Shown: positions 25,401 to 37,400, counted from the stretch's first letter. The stretch: DNA of 64,000 nucleotides from Periconia sp. R9002 (GCA_023627715.1 JAMAHW010000022.1:310001-374000); one strand, 5' to 3'. The notes: generated from the sequence alone by a model not told the origin. Numbers and translations: made by a program.

Positions 25401-26184
25401 CCCTCCCTAGCGAGTTGGTAGCATCCTGGATGTTGGGTGTGGTGAATGCAGCGGCGTCGGCGGGTTTAGGATCGAGGGAGACAAAGTGTATTTTGTGTGA
25501 ATTGCCCCTGTAATTCATGGGTGTATTGCCAAACATGCAGTCCAAACACGAGTTGACCAGATCCGACGAGTCCTTTGCCTTTGCCTGTGCCTGCGCCTGT
25601 GCCTTGGCCTGTGTTTGCGAGTGTTCGTCAATGTTGGGCATGGAAGATATCGAATTCCCGCGGGTTCGTGTGCGCATGAAATTGGCCACAGTAGGAGATC
25701 TGGGGGTGGGATCGGTGGCCAGGGAGGAACGGCGGGCGTGAAGGCCTCCGAACGAAGGGCTCGCCGTGGTCGAACCCGCAGGACCGCCAAAGGCTCGGGC
25801 GCGAGTCGTAGGCTGTGTGGGCGACTCTGCTCGGGGAGGGCTGGGTTTGGAGTCGAAAAGAATGGTCTTGGGCATGGATGCCGTCTCATCCTGTGCTATT
25901 ATGATGCGGCAGTCGCGGGGGAAGTCCAGATCAATCTCGGGGGCGGGGCCATCGTGGGCGGTGCCCAGGGACAGCGAGGCTTGGTGGAGGGGGTAGGGCT
26001 GACCATCGGGGTGGTATAGGGTGCTCGACTCGGGGTAGAGTAGGTGACGGGTGTGGGCGTCTTCGGTGGCAGAATCGAGGGTCGCGTTGGGGGAGGCGGA
26101 AGACGCGGACGACGATGGGTGTGGGGCGCCCGAGGCCTTGCGGCTGCTGAAGAACTGACCGAGCATGTCTGTCACTGGGTGCAT
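22465..26184 (-). CDS. LST4: Lst4-like folliculin-interacting protein (FNIP family)
   Basis: In yeast, Lst4 with Lst7 (folliculin) forms a vacuolar GAP for the Rag GTPase Gtr2 and activates TORC1 when amino acids return. This is a single uninterrupted 1,239-aa frame. The FNIP N-domain signals are the RIIIAQDE...KTILFDS strand pair (about residues 92-112), the FGNTPMNYRGNSHKIHFVSL block (about 215), RRTLCITRMFSVTIPDEDQ (about 300) and MYAIGVILHLPI (about 358). A longin/DENN-like middle follows with GVWREEARWLGRWAGRREEN and KMAARRLIFLLAAFLP. A Ser-rich linker, a conserved tail block (LREFHADFAVQAIKPYADLE) and the end GIRRWLAEVE complete it. The Gln/Ala repeat near residue 195 (QAQAQAQAK) and the Ser-rich linkers are probably disordered. 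The assignment rests on motif recognition. Confidence 0.85.
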   Translation of the reverse strand: MHPVTDMLGQFFSSRKASGAPHPSSSASSASPNATLDSATEDAHTRHLLYPESSTLYHPDGQPYPLHQASLSLGTAHDGPAPEIDLDFPRDCRIIIAQDETASMPKTILFDSKPSPPRAESPTQPTTRARAFGGPAGSTTASPSFGGLHARRSSLATDPTPRSPTVANFMRTRTRGNSISSMPNIDEHSQTQAKAQAQAQAKAKDSSDLVNSCLDCMFGNTPMNYRGNSHKIHFVSLDPKPADAAAFTTPNIQDATNSLGRAEGLRKRSHLAQSFTPSNIPADSPSQNTAISSKEPRRRTLCITRMFSVTIPDEDQDTSNMRTPTPQSSMGKGNGFPFPRQQNSKASGPKMLHPSRKSPMYAIGVILHLPIATPSRPGNQKSTHLSTSAPGQDSLGSSLDSDRRAGWQFVESLFGVDSFISAALNSDVDDCVDVVVQHYDVIMRSLTSLQFVVQERILNHFKMAETSSPMAPQQPRTQPSRTSLRDSAPGPMRRALRLQPKALMFDKEIQKAVDLAGNRIVSGMRIPRVMTGQGKWGVWREEARWLGRWAGRREENFFLFNLLTAFLGNHTEWLNLLGPKWHRKRHRDQQRSITFDNLLIANRTVIVSPDKMAARRLIFLLAAFLPANAPTLDGASPMRPSTSASLRGHSQSPPTNMPPSRKHSLRRQINRRPRGKQSMSNMRLQPPAANTMTLPSLESINGRTDSGVAEFQETSRHSRRSSAHSIRTSLVIPSMSDASAMTKNNAVATSTTSPQKTIPVAHFALPRTRSSGPSPENRPESSDSVASANLLNTLNRSGTAGTISNPSTDSSNTSRWSGFMNFWSGRRGSSTDHSDYLQSTDDGLGVAYPPPYRGQERPRSQLEQMVQELSMDGVFGDADPYEPASNTTVVGDDSPESYPVGSSGVPPSAARPIPERPKNFDSMLKLSVNEKDGVIDVDIPLPEFGSPLQSPLLGGYGSASSQHGSSYGESSMLSMMPHCEPEQRINAAGWLREFHADFAVQAIKPYADLERDVKWAMRAEPTPITSATTPTLEQGPLERWVDVCSAIIADTRTFSIKRLSLRRLVRLTPTATYQASAATPGIIGMPPGRSQYGNPYTAASAIPMMSEVHLKEEFYEEQIMDFDATLVDAVDRVLAQSGHSSRVHSASSSRSSSRRGRRDTRSGSDAGHHVEVPPTDCKAAIFDALEVIVKTVTEERASRDTESNETIGGDRKSVHDVVAKTASDSSLKEGIRRWLAEVE

Positions 26185-29100
26185 GCCGCCATGGAGAGAT
26201 TGGTTGTGAGGTTGATTTGTGTCTTGGGCCGTTGCAATACCGAGTTGACAGTTATTGAAAAAGGCTGAGAGTGTGGTAATGGTAGGCCTGTCGAACGGGA
26301 GCGACAGGATGTGGCCAGCCCATGACAGAGACGAGACACAGACAAAGCGCGGCGGTGGGAGAGGGTGTGATCTGCGAGGCTCGCTTTCTGTGCGTGTTGT
26401 GTACGTTTGCGAAGCTAGGCCAGGTCGATAGACGCGTTAGGTGGTGGTAGGCAAGGTGGGTTCGGAGGGTGGAGGAGGGGTGGTCGTGTGTTGTCTGTCG
26501 TGTGTGCGGGCAGCGGCGGAGTGGTGGTGGATCGATCTAGGTATGTCGAGAATCTCGGTCTAACTATGTATAAGCAGCCTTGCAGCCCTGGAACGTTGAA
26601 ATGACATGTAGTGAGTGGCCACCGGCTAGAGAGGCTTAGTCTGAGCATGCAATGCAACGAGGAACAACCAAGTTAACTAATGGCGGTGAAGATCAGGTCG
26701 GACAGAGGATGGAGATGAGCGATGGACGACGGCAGACGGCGACCATGTACTGTACATAAGTATGGTATCGATATCGCGTCGTATCCGTGTTGTGTCGCCT
26801 GGTGTGGTTGGTGTACATGTGGCGGCTGCAGTAACCTGGCTACCAAAAAATAGAGGGTTAAATGGAATCGACGTATCCAAAACCAACCAACAAACACGAG
26901 ACGAATCCTTCTTTTAACTACATCCATCTCCAACGCAAAGCTTGATCAACCATTCCCAAAGCCACTCAGATTTTGGACAGTACAGTACATAGATACATGC
27001 GGGACCACGGCTTCTCCCTCCCTCCCTCCCGTCGACCGTCATTCCATCACACGTAATCCTCCAACATGAGTATCCTCCCTGAACATCGTCTGGTCGCCGT
27101 GTGCATATCACGCATCCTTCGAGATCATCTTTCCTTTTTTTTTCTTCCTGACGCATCCCTTTCGTCTCCACACATTAGCCTTCCGCAACGTCAACCCGAC
27201 CCTCTCTCGCTGCATCCAAACAAAACAATACGAAATAACATGGTGTACATTTGCCGCACTCCTCGGCCTAACAGTACCGCAGATTCATCCCCATGCATGC
27301 ACGGCAAATCTCGCCAGGATCCCCCAGATTCGCCAGCCTACCGACTCTCCTCACCGACTGATAAGTGTAGGCAGAAAGCGGCCTAGTAACCCATGCAGTA
27401 GTCCTGCCACTCCAGTTTCCCCATACAAAATCATGCAGCCCGATAAAAATGAACAGAACCCTGCTTGCGTTCCCGACCTGGACTGTGCAACGGCCGCCGA
27501 CGGCACACGTCAGACGGTCAGAGCCGTCACACCCTCTCACTCCCTCACTCACACCACTACCGTCTACCTACCAACAGGCATCCATCTCATCCATCCTTCC
27601 TCATATCCCTGCCCCTTCGGATAGCTATCGTCTTCCTCCAATTTCGTTTCTGCCGCATTCCTTGGTTGACGCTGTGCTTTTGTACTACCGCGGAGATGTT
27701 GGTCGCCGTCGTCCAAAGTTGTAAAGCTAACCATCAGCGATCCACACATCTACGTACACTGTCCACAATAACATACTCCACAGCCTCCTCATTCTCCATG
27801 TAGCATCATCTCCCGGCTACAGTCACATATAGCCTCACTATTCATCATTTGCCAAGCGGGAGCGAGATCCCCACATCACATCACAAACCCTCATGATCTT
27901 GGAACCCAACCAGAAATCTATATCTGCACATGCGATTTCGTCATAGTACCTTACCTCCCACACCCACACAAGCTCCCAGAACACCATTCAATATTAAAGA
28001 AAAGGATAAAAACCTTCCATACATATAGCTAAACATCCAACCCCGGCCATGGAGGGGGATATTCCCGGGTTCATTTCATCCAAAGTTCAGAAACACCCTG
28101 TACCGGGAAAAACATCCACGAGCAAAAAGGGGAAGAAAACCAAAAAAGAAAGAGCGTCCGTCCTATCAACGACGCGGAAAAATAAATGGTTTATATTGCG
28201 CTACACACATCCGCTCGTACGTCGCACACGGACATGATAAATTTATCCAGACGTATGTATGTGTGTGTGTGATGTATGCCAGCGCCAGCCTCAAACGGCC
28301 TTGCGTCACGGTTTTTCCGGAGCAAGGCTGTATCTACTGCGCTGCACTGCACACACCCCTTCTTTTTTTATTGTTCCTTAACGCGGATCGAGGGCTAGAC
28401 CTCGCCATATTTTTTGTGTAGATTTTTATTCTTCTTTGTTGTTTCTACTTCTTCTTTCTACATGGCGATAGTAGTCGTACTTTCAATGTTTGTCTCGTCA
28501 ACTACATACATACCTACTCATGACAATCTAACACATCATTATGGCAGCCATCCCGAAAAGAGAAAACAAAGCTTTCTACAAACCCCCTCTAATCCTATAA
28601 ATCCAAGCACATACAAAACCCCTCCGCCCTGCACAAACAACAACGACATCATCCCGCATCCCAACGGCATCTAACTGTGCATACCCCAAACCCGATCAAC
28701 ACCACCTAGGTAGGCAATTAACCAAAACCCAACGATTCTTCTAGCATCTAAACATTCCCCAACAGTACGATCAATCGTCCACTTTTTCGATCCCTATACC
28801 CCTTCCCCCCTACCGTTTTTCCGCCTTGTGCATAGTATCTACGTACTAAGATTAGCTAAAAGATAAATGTCTTCAAGTTTTAGAGAGACAACGACGTCAC
28901 AGCATCGTTTCCTTTTACCAAACGCAGGTACCCTATCTCGTATGCTGGTATAGTTTAGAAGAAAAAAAAAGCATAGCGAACGGCCCGATTACCGCCATGC
29001 CCCATCCCATACCCGCCCGTCACATCACATTGATACTCAAACCAGGTTTTTGTTCTAACTGCTTTCTTGGATAGACGCACAGGGAGGAAAAGGAAAAGTA

Positions 29101-30138
29101 GAGGGGAGATGACGTCTCTTTCCTTTCTCTTCGTTCGTTCCAAGGAACTGTGTAAGTACGCATTCTTAATACCTACTTTGTAGCTTAGACATTTCCGTAT
29201 ACATATCACCGTGCATCATTTCTACAAACCCACTCCTACTCCCTCTCCCCTAAATCAGGAAAGCAAAACCGCAAACAGTACAGTACAGTACAGTACCCAA
29301 CACCAAATCCACATCTCGCACTTGAAAGTCCCCACACAAGAACTCCCTCCTTACACACATCACACATCAAGTATCCCGATCCTCGGACCCCCTCCTCTAG
29401 CAACCCAAACCAAACCAAACCACCCAAGGGTCCAACCCACTTGGCTCTATTACATCAATACAGTGGGTTCACCCTGTTCACACTTACCTCGGGTGAACTA
29501 AAGGAGGTATACCGATCTCGGTTCTCGGTCGGTGCTTTTATATTGATAGAACTAATGGGTACGTAGTAAGTAGGTAGGTGGGAGGATTGATGCACAACCG
29601 TGGGGGCTAGCTAGGTAGGTAGGCTAGGTGTTTCGGCGGTACTCTCTTTTTTTTTCCTGGGCGGGCGGGGTGGAGGGTGTGGGGGGGAGAATGAGGGAGG
29701 GGGAAGAAGGGGGGTATGTAGGTGGATAGACGCTGTATACGCTGTATGCTGGATTGGGACAGGGTAGTTAGGTTGGGGTGGGGTGATTTTGTTGTTTGTT
29801 TGTGTGTGTGAGTGTAGGTACAATATAGGTATAGAGGAAATGTCTTCTACTTGGTTCTTTCTTTACCTTTTTTTTAAAAATTATTGTGAGCGCGTGAGAG
29901 TGATTTTTGTAGGTATAAATCTAGATTCAGCTCTTTACGTGTAAGCGCATGTATGTATGTATGTAGGTTCATGGCTGCTTAGGCGTTTGTACAACGAAAT
30001 GTGCATACCACCGCCGCAGACGCGAACCCTCCCAACAGCGCGCGAGTTCGGCGCTTCCAACCGCTCTCGGGTTTCCTTCCAAGCCGCTAAATCATGAGCT
30101 AGCTCATACCAAATATCTTCCTATGATACCTATTGAAC
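26185..30138. other. 4-kb gene-free region, strand-asymmetric
   Basis: This region lies between the divergent Lst4-like gene and the FunK1 relic. The first 400 bases are G-rich on the + strand (the Lst4 leader side). About 26.9-29.5 kb is C/T/A-rich on the + strand with many short microsatellite-like runs. Open frames up to about 110 codons are low-complexity products of this bias. I see no RNA gene. It contains an ACAGT repeat (29275-29296) and several CCTAGG-type motifs. Confidence 0.5.
29275..29296. repeat. ACAGT microsatellite
   Basis: Four tandem copies of ACAGT plus a partial copy lie in intergenic DNA. Confidence 0.85.
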
Positions 30139-31923
30139 ATGTCTAAACAATCTCAACCGCAGTTGTCCCACTATTCGCTTGACGTGGGCAGCGGAGAATG
30201 TAGAAATTTGGAGATCCTCGAGGATGTCTTGGACAACATCAAAGATCGCATCCACGGTCCACTCGGAGACTTTGAGCCATGTGCTAACGAAGATGTTCAA
30301 ATTGCGGCAAAAACGAGAGCATTTGATTTTCTCGGGGAATCACCTATTGTTCGGCTGGATCGCTTCCTATCGTGGTTCGCGACTGTCTGCGCCGCAGGAG
30401 AATCCGAGCCTCGCCAAAGATTGTGGCACATGAGTGTTACCAGTGGCGGGGCGCATATCTTCCTGATCCCTTCGAAAACGCTTCACTCCGGCAAAGAGAT
30501 CTGGGGCGATGTCCGGGCTATTGGGAACTTTTGTCAAGATGACTCTACTGGCTACCGAGAAGGACTGCTGCATCTCTCGCTTCTTGCACGCCAGGTATTC
30601 ATCAGCCAACCGCTTCGGCTCTTCTTGTACGGCTTCTACGTTCGCGAGTCACGTCTAGAGCTATGGAGGTTCGACAGATCTGGTATATGGTGCTGTCAAG
30701 CATTCAACATCCAGGACGAGCCGGAGCGGTTCCTTTCTCTCGTTTTCAGCTACCAACTCATGTCAGACCAGGACTTGGGGCGAAGCAACATCATCCAAAA
30801 CGACGAAAATGGGAACTTTGTCATACTGGATGAAACCTCCCAGTCGTCAATGCGAAAGTTGTATCTTGACGATCAAACGATTGCGTCCTCGGAGGACTTG
30901 GTTGGTCAAGGAACGACTTGCTATCGTGCTAGGGTACCGGAGTCGGATACATGGGACTACGTGGTCAAGTTCTCCTGGCGGGCAAGTACGAAACGACGGG
31001 AGGAAGAGATTTTGAAGTTTGCGATGGATAAGAAAGTTTGGGGTATCCTGTCACTTCACTGCCACCAAGCTATCGACAGTACCGCCAATCTGCGGTGATG
31101 TCTCACATTTGGGCCGTACAGCGAATTTCTCCTCGAGTCTCATCAGCCAGAGAAGTCGGACACATTAGAAACAAATGAGAACAAGGAACAGGACATTGCA
31201 CGACACACCAAGCTCACCAAAACGCCGTTCCAAAACCGTGAACTGGTCTGTATCGTCACTTCTCCAGCCGGCCGGCGTCTCGACTTATTCACAACCCGAC
31301 TCGAGCTACTCCTCGCAATGCGCGACGCCATCCGCGCCCACCGTTCCCTACTGCAGGACGCCCGAATCCTACACCAAGACATCTCCCCCTGGAACATCAT
31401 CATCGTCACCACGCGCAGCCCAGGCGCACCACACGGCATCCTACTCGACCTCGACGCGTCCCTAAACTTAGACACAGGCCCCCAGAGCGACGGCGAAGTC
31501 ATCGGCACTCGCCCCTTCATGTCCATCGGCATTCTCTACCGCCGACGCCACACCTATCGTCACGATCTAGAATCCTTCCTCTACGTCCTGATCTGGCTTC
31601 TCGTTGTCAAAGACAAGGGGAGCCCACCGCCTGGAAGCAGGTTGAAGATGTGGAATCGAGGGACGTGGGAAGAATCGGCAGAGGATAAGGAGTACGACGT
31701 GGCGGAAGCCAACTTTGGGAGAATGATCCTGTCGGAGTTTCCAACCGAGTATGAATCGCTTAAGCCGCTTGCTGAGGAAATGCGTGGCCTTTTGTTTCCG
31801 GTGGAAGAGGGGAAGGTGTGGACTGGGACGGATGGGTCGGTGGCTGCTACTGATGCGTTGTATAATGGCTTGATTGCCGCGTTTGAAGATGCTGTGCTGA
31901 GAGAGGAGGCGTTAGTAGCTTGA
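30139..31923 (+). pseudogene. FunK1-type fungal protein kinase, interrupted by one in-frame TGA
   Basis: The frame runs 595 codons from ATG 30139 to TGA 31921-31923 in one phase, with a single internal TGA at 31096-31098 (codon 320). FunK1 kinases are a fungus-specific, expanded family of mostly unknown role. Before the stop are GQGTTCYRAR, the strand VVKFSW with the probable ATP-binding Lys, and IDSTANLR. After it come CLTFGPYSEF, CIVTSPAGRRLDLF, RDAIRAHRSL, the catalytic loop ILHQDISPWNIII (HxDxxxxN), GILLDLDAS in place of DFG, and HTYRHDLESFLYV. The stop falls inside a conserved segment (relatives read LR-x-GLTF), so it most likely replaced a sense codon, plausibly CGA by C-to-T. No other damage is visible. 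Alternatives are a recent pseudogene, readthrough, or a non-obvious in-frame intron. Confidence 0.85.
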
Positions 31924-33185
31924 GACTGTGGAAATGACGGCGATAGAATTTAATGTCTATCAACTAATCTTACCAATCTTTTGTAGAAGGATTTTTTTCC
32001 TATAAGTATTTAAGACTGGTATATCGAACTAATCGACTTTTCTATTCCTGTGTATTCAGTTTACGAATTCTTTAATAGTAGACAAATTATCTCATGTAGG
32101 CTTCCTATACCTAGAAACGCATATCGAGTGTCTTCAATTGGAGTTTACAAAATATAACCTTACTCCTGCCTAATTAAAAAAAAAGAAAGAAAGAAAGAAA
32201 AAAGGGAAACAACACTCACACGACACGAGACATCCTTCTCCCTAAATAACTACATACATACTTACGAAAATCCCATATAAATCCTCTCCCCACACTACCT
32301 ACCAAAAAAAAGGAAATAAAAAGTAAGGCACGCACAATCCAAACCACAAACCCAACCTCTCCCTCCTACATACATAAGCGATCGGTAAAGCATGCAGTAA
32401 ACGAAAAAACGTCCACCACACCGCACCCTGGTAGTTTTAACGTTGCACATCACAATTAACAGGTTGTACTTCATTTGCGTCATTACTGGGTTTCTGCTTC
32501 GCGGTCATTGATGTTAGTTAATAGTGGAGAAGGGGAGGGAGATCGAGATTTCGACTTAGATCATCCTGGTGGATGGGAGGGATGGGGAGGTTGGGTGAGG
32601 GTGGGAAGGTACGTCATAGGGTTGGTGGGGTTGGTATTTTTTCGGGGGGGAAAATGTGAGAAGGAATCTTGCGGCTCTTGCTCTGTGTACATGATTTATT
32701 GCTTCTAGGGCTGGATTTTATGTCGAGGTCGACAATGATGAATGATAAAGATTATTGTATGAGGTAGAGAGAGGCGGAACTGCTGCTGTGAAAAACAATT
32801 GTATGAGGGGAACATCAATCACAAAAGGGGTGAGAGTATTGTGTTGGTAGTATATCTCATGCATTCCAAAAAATTGACCTTCTCCAGCTTCCCAAATTCA
32901 AGCTGAATGGTTACCACATCGCCACAATCGGCTGCAATCCCAATGAGCTTTTCGAATCCAACATCCATATTCTACTCCGAAGAGGTATCTGCGCCAGCCT
33001 AGTCTCTGCGCATGATATGAAATGGGTATAGGGGGTCCTTGCTCCTCCTTGAAGCACAATGTTGTGCCAACAGCGCATGCCAGGCGTGGGAATCACTCGC
33101 AGACTAACATGTCTCAATTATGTTCCCCCTGAAGCAAGCACTTTCAGCGGGTTATGGCTCTCCTTTATCTCTTGCGCCCTTCTCT
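31924..33185. other. intergenic region with a dispersed repeat copy
   Basis: This AT-rich DNA follows the FunK1 relic. It contains one copy of a roughly 55-bp element (32065-32119) that recurs at 53 kb and a GAAA-type run near 32.18 kb. The right end is the 3' flank of the U2A' gene. No gene is supported. Confidence 0.5.
32065..32119 (+). repeat. dispersed intergenic repeat, copy 1
   Basis: A stretch beginning GAATTCTTTAATAG and ending GGCTTCCTATACCTAGAAAC resembles 53003-53058 in order and sequence, with small gaps. The similarity appears limited to about 55 bases. Confidence 0.5.
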
Positions 33186-34178
33186 TTACGTTTCCATCGG
33201 ATCTCCACCTTCGAGCACATACGCGGGTATCCTTCCCTCGGCAAAATCCTTCTCTAATCTCGCCATTTCAGACAGGCTGGTTGCGGCTTTGATTGCTGCC
33301 CTCATACGCTTCTTCTCGTCCTCAGTGTAGATGCGCTCCTTGGCTGGACTGTCGGAGCCGTTGGTAAAGGTAGGGACCACGAAGCCCTTGGATTTCTGGC
33401 CCATGATTTTGGAGGCAAGCTCGGTGGGCTCTTCGGCGGTTCCAAAGAGTTCGGTCGCTCGTCGGCGCTCTTGGTCGCGCACTTTGACAAAGTCGAGGAA
33501 TCGGACGGACGGGATGCGGAATATGACCCAGTATCGATAGTTCTAGGTTGTGTGAGTTTATGCTTAAGAACAAATTGTGAAGTCAATGTCCATGTTCAAG
33601 ACATGGGTGTGGTAGCTTTTGCGCATCCTCGACAACGTCAGGCAATTGCCGCCGAAAGAGTATATTCTCACTTACATCTTTGCTCGTAACCGGGTTGTTC
33701 AATAGTGATAGATAGACAAGCTTCTTGAAGCCGCCCAGAGGATCCAAGTCCGCCAGCTCAGTCAACCTGTTCTTCGTCAAAACCAAGGTCGTCAGGTTCG
33801 GTATGCTCGACGAGAGATTGGCCTGAATATTCGAGATACGGTTTTGTGCGAGAAAGAGCGTACGTAGACGAGGCTGCAGCGGAAAGTTGCCCAGTTGCGC
33901 AATGTCGTTGTCGGTGAAGTCAATTGCATCGTTGTCCTAGCAAAGCGTGTTACAAAGCGTACATGGCAGGACGTATGAAGTTGCAGACATACCCGCGCCG
34001 CTCCCATATTCTCAATGGCCGAAATTTTGTGCCCTAGAGTATATCGGATTGATATCAATTCAGCTCTTCAAGTGTAGCATCTGCTCTTTTGATACGCACC
34101 TCGCAGGTCGAGTTCACGCTCGGTGAGAGGGTTAATAAAGGAAAGGGAGCTATTGATCAGATCTGTAGTTAACCTCAT
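33186..34178 (-). CDS. LEA1: U2 small nuclear ribonucleoprotein A' (Lea1)
   Basis: This leucine-rich-repeat protein, with U2B'', binds stem-loop IV of U2 snRNA in the spliceosome. Four exons (34100-34178, 33993-34033, 33676-33936, 33186-33542) give 245 aa. The introns are 66, 56 and 133 nt, all GT-AG. The protein begins MRLTTDLINSSLSFINPLTE followed by RELDLRG, the family's N-terminal signature. It continues with HKISAIENMGAARDNDAIDF, FLAQNRISNIQ, LVLTKNRLTELADLDPL, LVYLSLLNNPV and the LRR cap NYRYWVIFRIPSVRFLDF. The C-terminal tail is basic/acidic and helical. It lies 258 bases downstream of Vps15 on the same strand; nothing indicates co-transcription. Confidence 0.94.
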
Positions 34179-34436
34179 ATTGGCAGATATGAAACTTGTC
34201 GGGGTCCAAACAGCTACGTCGGTCGCGTTGCAAGGCGTGGGGCAGCAACTACTCGAACGCGAAATTCGTGGTTGCGGTGCCAAGATTTTGCTTAGTCATG
34301 TAGTTCAGCCCTACGAGGGATAGATTGCAGTGTTAACTTGGTCAAGAAGATAAAAAGTATCATAGGCATATTTTGTACTTATTGTCATGAATGCAGATTG
34401 AATGCATAGTTAATGATTTCTACCATTGAATTACAC

Positions 34437-37400
34437 CTACATAAACATATACACCACCCCCGACCTGTCTGCACTGACTACTATGCCATACGGCTGATCG
34501 AGCAACGCAACGTCCATGACTTGGTCCAGGTGGCTTTTGAGCAAGTGTTGTTGCTGCAAGCTTATCAGTCCACTCTTAACACTCTTGTGCTGCGGTCGTT
34601 TGCTCGAGCTGGAGCTTCTACTCTCACGTCCGCCCCCATCACGTCCTGGTAGACTCTGTGTTGGTGGCTGCATTAATCGTTCAGTTATGACGGTCGTGTC
34701 CGGCGTAGGCTGAGAAGTAGTGTATTGCGGCTTCAGCTCGTCGGCATCTAGACCGCTGACAACTGTTGATGCTTCGGGGCGTGAAGTATCCCAGTATCGT
34801 ACCTTCCAGTCAGGTCCTGCAGTCAGGAGGAATGTGTGTGACTTTGAATCAGGCTTGTCATCAATAGCTTGTGTAGCTACGACAAGTGCGCGAATTCCCT
34901 TCTCCGGTATGCTGCTTGCTGTCGGCAGCATCGAAGTAGAAAACCTGCCCAGCATGCCACCTGATTTCTCATCGTCCATGTCTAAGAGCGTTGTGCTCTT
35001 AGAGCCCTGGTCTTTGCTGTTACCAACGCGATAGACTTCTTTACATATGAGTCTTGCAAAGTCCCAGACGGTGACTTCACCCTGGCCCGTTCCCCCTGTG
35101 ATGAACAGGCGAGGGTTGCGTGTCCGAGGAAGGTGAAGTCGGTAGATAGGAGCAGCATTCTGGAATACCCATGCTTTGAGGCGGAGTTTGAAGCGCAGAT
35201 CCCACAGGTCCAGTACACCATGAGATGTTCCAAGTAGTAGCCAGTGTGCCCTTCTGTCCACACAAAAACATGTTGGCGTACCGTGGTCAAGTGGGTTCTT
35301 CAATGTGAACAGTTCCACCATCGTTCGTAAATCAAGTGCTATAACATTTGATGTGTTAGTAGCTAATACGAGGACTGATTTGTTATCCTCGTTGTAGTGT
35401 TCCGACCAGACTGCATGATCACCTTCGGGGAGTTGATATTCTCGGAGAAGCCTTGGTCGGCCGAACTTTCTGCTTCCGTCATTGCCGTCGTAGCTATCCA
35501 TTCGAACTACGTGTACGCTTCCATCGCTTCCTGTAGCAACGAACGAGTACGTCTGTTCTACAAATACCAAGCTTGTCACTTTGACGCCTTCGCTCAATCT
35601 GTAGGTTTGTCGAGAACGCCGGCTCACGTTACGTTCTAAGCGTGAAGTGTCCCAAATTTTCACTGTACCATCATCAGAACCGGTGATGAAGAAGCTCTGG
35701 TCCGGCGCAACTATGATCCTATTCACTGCAGCAGTGTGTTCACTTAGCGTTGCTACCAGCGTGCCTTCGGGCCTCCAGGGTATACCGGTTGGAGAAGAAT
35801 GTGCGTCTTTATGTTTGATATGTTGCGGCCGGGTAGAAGGCTGGATACGTGGCCCAAACTCCATTTCACCCGAAGGGTACCTTTCCAGGAGCATAGAATC
35901 GAGCAACTTTAGAACTGCAGGGTCATTTCCAGTGTAGTTATGCGCATCTCTAAACCGTGCGCGTGAAGGACTATCACGTCTATGCTCGACAGCCAAAGGC
36001 GATGGTGGCTGCCGAGTGCGAGAAGCTTCGCGTGCATGGTTCCCGTCTACCCTTCCTGTCGCGTTTGCAGAGGTCGTTCCAATCTCAGCCAATGCCTTGT
36101 CGCCCCGATTCAAAAGGCTGAGTGCACTTCCCCGGTGACGCAGAGGGTGCGCATGGTCTGCACCTGGCAAAGATCCGATTGGGGATTGAGATGTAGCATC
36201 TCGAGGCACTTGAAGAGAGTTTCGGCGAGGATCGGTGGTATCGGATGAAGGGGAATCAAGACCAGAGCGAATGTCACTAGGGGATGATGAGAGTTTTGGA
36301 CGAGCCGGGATTGATATGCGACGTCCTCCGGTTTCTTCGCGGGCCAAGCGTTCGGCCTGCGTGTCGGCATGGGCAAATCTTCGTGAAGCTTGCGCGTCGA
36401 CATCGCTTGTAGATGCATCTAACAGAGCATCTCGAATTGTTTTTGGTTGGTACCCATCGTCTTGAACCTTAGTCTTTCGGGTCTGTTCGACTGTTTGACG
36501 TGCATTCTCGAAGAGCACGGTGAGGGGTTGGATATTCAAATCTTTCAAAGCGACAATGCTGTTGAATCTTGACGAGGGTGTCGTTGCTGTATCCATTCTT
36601 CGACGATGAACAACTCTCCAGATGAATTCCCGCAGTGCGACAAGCTTGAAGTCGTCATCTGCGGACATACCTGCATTTCGCAATTTCTTTATCCACAGTT
36701 CGTCTTCCTCATTCTTCTGCATTCGTTGGAGAACTTTTGGATCAAGCTCCTTTCCAGAAATAGTCGGTAATGTGTCGTCGGAAGTCCCGAAGCTGAAAGT
36801 TTGTTGTTGTCTTGCAGGTACCCAGAAGAGGCCTTTTGGTGATGAACTGGCCCAATTGGATGCCATCTCTATGACAATCTTGGGCAGTGGTCGCTTGAGG
36901 GCATCTAATATCTTGAGCTCGGAGAAATCGGACGGCACGACTTTCAAGTAGGGTTTGATCAAGTTGACTAAGATGCTGTGAGTATCCGCCACGGAGAGAT
37001 ATTTCGAGGCCGCTGATATGAACTGAGCTGCTGCTTCTCGTATCCAACTGTTAGGATGCATGGTCAGGCGAGCAACTATATCCACCAATTCCCATGTTTT
37101 GGATCGTTGGAACAAGCCCAGCTCCGCGATCGAAGAAAGAGCTCGAACCACCTTTTCAACCACGAACTCTTCGGGGTCAGTCAGTGCCTGGACCATCAAT
37201 GGTAGGATGTACCCTTCCAAGCTCGCGCCTCCAACAAATACCGCCACACCTACGATGGCCTCGAAGAATGCACATTTGAGCATCCAATCTGGGTCATTTA
37301 GATATGTATTCAGGTGACTTAGCACGACATCATTCGCTTTCGGACTTCCAAAGAAGACACAAAGTTCGGATACGGATTTGAGCATGGCGCGGCGAACAGA

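Noticed and set aside
31043..31121. A 79-nt GT-AG segment spanning the FunK1 stop codon, considered as an intron
   Set aside because: Its length is typical, but splicing it would shift the reading frame, and it would remove the conserved IDSTANLR...FG segment.
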